Assembly: GCF_937616625.2 (NCBI RefSeq)
Contig: NC_065573.1
Coordinates: 1,956,001 to 2,020,000 of the forward strand
DNA length: 64,000 bases
From: Mercurialis annua
Taxonomy: Eukaryota > Streptophyta > Magnoliopsida > Malpighiales > Euphorbiaceae
Direction: 5' to 3'
Positions within the stretch are counted from its first letter, which is position 1, and each line of letters starts with the position of its first letter. Shown here piece after piece: positions 61,568-64,000 of this stretch. The translations under genes were made by a program, and so were the position numbers. A model generated the notes under the pieces. That model did not search any database. It was not told where the DNA came from and was given only the letters and a program-made list of their open reading frames with translations.

Positions 61568-63034
61568 ATTTTATTTTCATATGACTCCCAAGGACTATTA
61601 TCGAGAATGGGTGAGATACAGGTCTCGAGATAATTTTATCAAGTTCAACCTTGTATCTCAGTTCTTATATTTGGCTGTACCATAGTACGATTCTCTTTTT
61701 ACGTTCTGTTGTATTGATCCTTTATGGACCATGGCATGCACATTACAATCTACAAGCATACATCTATAACACACGCACGTATGGGTATTTATTATGTTTG
61801 ATAGTACATATTGGAATGTACTATATTTCCTTATTCATATTTGATCCAATACTTGTATATTATTCGATATTCGATTTATATTATATTGCTTTACCCTTCC
61901 GCGATATTCAAACATATTTGTTTCTTTCATATACTTATGTCATTCTCAAAATAACATAATACGGAAATTAATCGTTTTCAAATCATATAACATAATACAC
62001 TTTTAAACATGCATGTAATATATAAAAATATACTCATATAGTCTTTCATATTAAAATACGTGGCTTTATGAATATTAACGAGTAATTAAGTGTACTCACC
62101 ACTTGCTATCCAAATTCTTCAAATAAGCACGACGATATCTCGATCCGTTTGCCTCGAGCCTTATCGATATTCGCTCGTCCGGTCTACACAAATATAATAA
62201 TAGCAAGAATTAATAAAATTCAAGCTATATCTATTTACTAAAAAGTTGGTTTTCTAGCCAACTTTAGCTATTAAAAACACGTACTTCAAATAGTCCGACC
62301 CCTAAACGAAACTGACATTCTTAAAGTTTGGAACGTCGCCTACAACTTTCGTTGAGGTCTCGGACAAAGACTAGCAACCGAAGATGTCGAAAAATAATTC
62401 GGAAGTTGGTTCCCTAAAGCTGATTTTAAAAGCTACCAAAACTGTCCTCTAAAGGCTGCTGTTTGAACCTTGAAATATTACCAGTAAAACAGCCCCGTTC
62501 CAAAATAAATTTCATATGCTTATACTCCACACTAATATCTCAACTTCCGTGAAGACTTCGACTAGTTTCGATGTCTCGTTAGCTCACAATAAATTTCTAA
62601 ATTTGGGTCCTTAAACATGTTTTATTTATTTTCATTAATTCCTTATTTTTCACCCAACTTCAATCTTTAATAACTATCAATCTAACTTAACAACTCTATG
62701 ATTAATTTGTCCAAAACTAATCTATGCAACATCGTCTATGTATTCCAATCATTTTTTAATAAATAAAGTTATGGATCGAGGTCCATTTTTAATCACGAAA
62801 TAGCCTTTGCGACTTCCTCTTTAATTTATTTTTCCAGATTTTAACACTTTCAACTTACCTCCTTTTTCAATCAAAATCAAATATTCACAATAGTTCAAAT
62901 ATTTACTAAACTAGCCCAAATCATACTCCGCATATCCATTACGCCATACACATAAAATTTTAGCGGAAACCGTCGCTTGAAAACATCTGAAAATGAGTCG
63001 GAAGTCAGCCTCTTGGGCTGTTTGGGACTGCAAT

Positions 63035-63185
63035 TGCAGCCCCTATATGCAGCATTTTTGCTGCTGCAAATTGCAGCAGTCCTGCTGCAAATTGCAGAAG
63101 TCCTGCTGCTGTAAAAATGTAGGTTAACTGCTGCATATTGCAGCAGTCCTGCTGCTGCTGCATACTGCAGCAGTTTTGTTGCTGT
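63035..63185. repeat. GCTGCAAATTGCAGC dyad array in the LTR
   Basis: CTGCTGCAAATTGCAGCAG, CTGCTGCAAATTGCAGAAG, GCTGCATATTGCAGCAG and GCTGCATACTGCAGCAG follow one another at about 25-45 base steps. On the sense strand the array follows a GTCGGGACAGC context similar to the TTCCGGGAC context before the array in the first LARD-like LTR. Confidence 0.85.
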
Positions 63186-64000
63186 CCCGACGCACCTTCG
63201 GCCGCCGCTCAACACATATTAAATAGGTTTTAAAAAAGCTCCATTCCGACGTTCCAACGCCCCTCGAAAATCAACCATAACTCTCATAATTTTTCCTCAC
63301 TTGAACACATATAAACTTAGATTTTCTGCAATTATACAAAACAGATTATGCATCCAATAACTCAGTAATTATCACTTATTCCTTAATCAAAATTCTGAAT
63401 TTGAAGTTCATACCTCAAACTTGACGGATCATCTTCATTGCGGAACTGTAACCCTCCAAGAACAATCCTTTAAACTTCATGATTATAGTTTCAAAATCAT
63501 AGAATTTACCTCACACACATCAAATGCCATAAATTCATTTCAAAGCTTATAAACCCTAAGTTTTCTTATTAAAATTTCTTCAAAATTCACCATAGAACTT
63601 ACCAACTCTTAAGCTTTTCTTAATCATCATTTCTTCATGATCAATTTGCTTCAAAAACCATGGATTTTGGTTGATAATCATGGATTTGGCATGGAGATGA
63701 AGGGGTGCGGCAATCTTGAAAAAGATGAGAGTTGGAGTTTTTATTTTTGTCTTCTGAATTTTATTTCCTTAGAGGTGGAGGAAAAAGTGACCATTTTGGT
63801 TCTTGAATTAGCCACCTCTTAATGCTTAATCCCTCCATTCTTCATTATTTCAATTTAATTCCAAAACGTTTTTAAACTTAAATGGAGCCTTGACGACTTT
63901 TTTTTATCGATAAATAATGGACTCTTTCGCATTATTTATTTATCCGGGCTCAATAGTTAATTTATGTCATTTTTCCTTTTTCCGATAATTAAAATTCCGC

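Larger units (their letters stand above)
55241..64000 (-). mobile_element. Second non-autonomous Tekay-related LTR retrotransposon, minus strand
   Basis: On the minus strand: 5' LTR from beyond the right window edge to 58734, tRNA-Met primer site at 58729-58718, a 3.3-kb interior, purine tract at 55420-55409, and a truncated 3' LTR (55408 to about 55241). LTR end TGTCACGACCC, start TGTAATAAC, the U5 block, the hairpin and the primer site match the Tekay-type elements. The interior has no RT or integrase. It has a related design to, but little sequence in common with, the LARD-like element at the left of the window. Confidence 0.8.
58734..64000 (-). repeat. 5' LTR of the second LARD-like element, right end outside window
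   Basis: In plus coordinates it begins TGTCACGACCCAAATTATTGAG. Without the nested hAT MITE (541 bp) and Mutator-like element (1355 bp) about 3.4 kb remain, close to the 3.26-kb LTR of the other LARD-like element. The last bases (TTTTCCGATAATTAAAATTCC) resemble the region about 60-100 bases inside the Tekay LTR start, so the LTR probably ends shortly after the window. The remaining ORFs, such as 61651-61959 and 63637-63822, have no recognisable domain. Confidence 0.8.

Overview
The window is nuclear, gene-poor plant DNA, most likely pericentromeric or other heterochromatin of a eudicot. This rests on the element types (Ty3/gypsy Tekay-like and Tat-like LTR retrotransposons, a plant L1-type LINE, Mutator-like and hAT MITEs, a Helitron end), on GT-AG introns with plant-like branch sites, and on the absence of any convincing host gene. 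The species cannot be named from the sequence.

Layout. (1) 1-8715: a non-autonomous Tekay-related LTR element on the plus strand, cut by the left window edge, with 3.26-kb LTRs, tRNA-Met-type primer site, polypurine tract, no recognisable gag/pol, and a 308-bp Mutator-like MITE inside. (2) 8716-45716: a 60-bp satellite (about 12.5 kb, roughly 200 monomers) split into three blocks by later insertions. A LINE (14603-20052, 12-bp target duplication, intact ORF1, broken ORF2) sits in it, and so does a Tat-lineage LTR element (25049-44060, 5-bp duplication GTTAC). (3) Nested in the Tat element is a young 9.4-kb Tekay chromovirus-type element on the minus strand (32843-42280, duplication GAAGC) with an uninterrupted 1634-codon gag-pol. 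(4) 45717-55240: AT-rich sequence with MITEs, two LINE fragments, a Helitron 3' end and a (TA)n tract. (5) 55241-64000: a third, non-autonomous Tekay-related element on the minus strand with a truncated 3' LTR, a degenerate interior, and a long 5' LTR that carries a hAT MITE and a 1.36-kb Mutator-like element.

Relative ages follow from nesting and LTR comparison by eye. The satellite is oldest. The Tat element's two LTRs differ at about 19 of 413 sites. The Tekay element inside it differs at about 6 of 2156 aligned sites plus two indels, so it is recent and may still be competent.

Main points for a second look: the Tat element has two intron-like segments inside pol (one splits the codon of a catalytic residue of the second RNase H, one splits integrase) plus an antisense three-exon gene; three otherwise diverged Tekay-type elements share a hairpin before the polypurine tract, a conserved block at the end of U5, and unrelated dyad-symmetric mini-arrays at an apparently equivalent place in the LTR; the 60-bp satellite is built from two related 30-bp halves, has a ~1.3-kb higher-order duplication and an orientation switch; and a Mutator-like element carries about 0.5 kb of near-perfect dyads.
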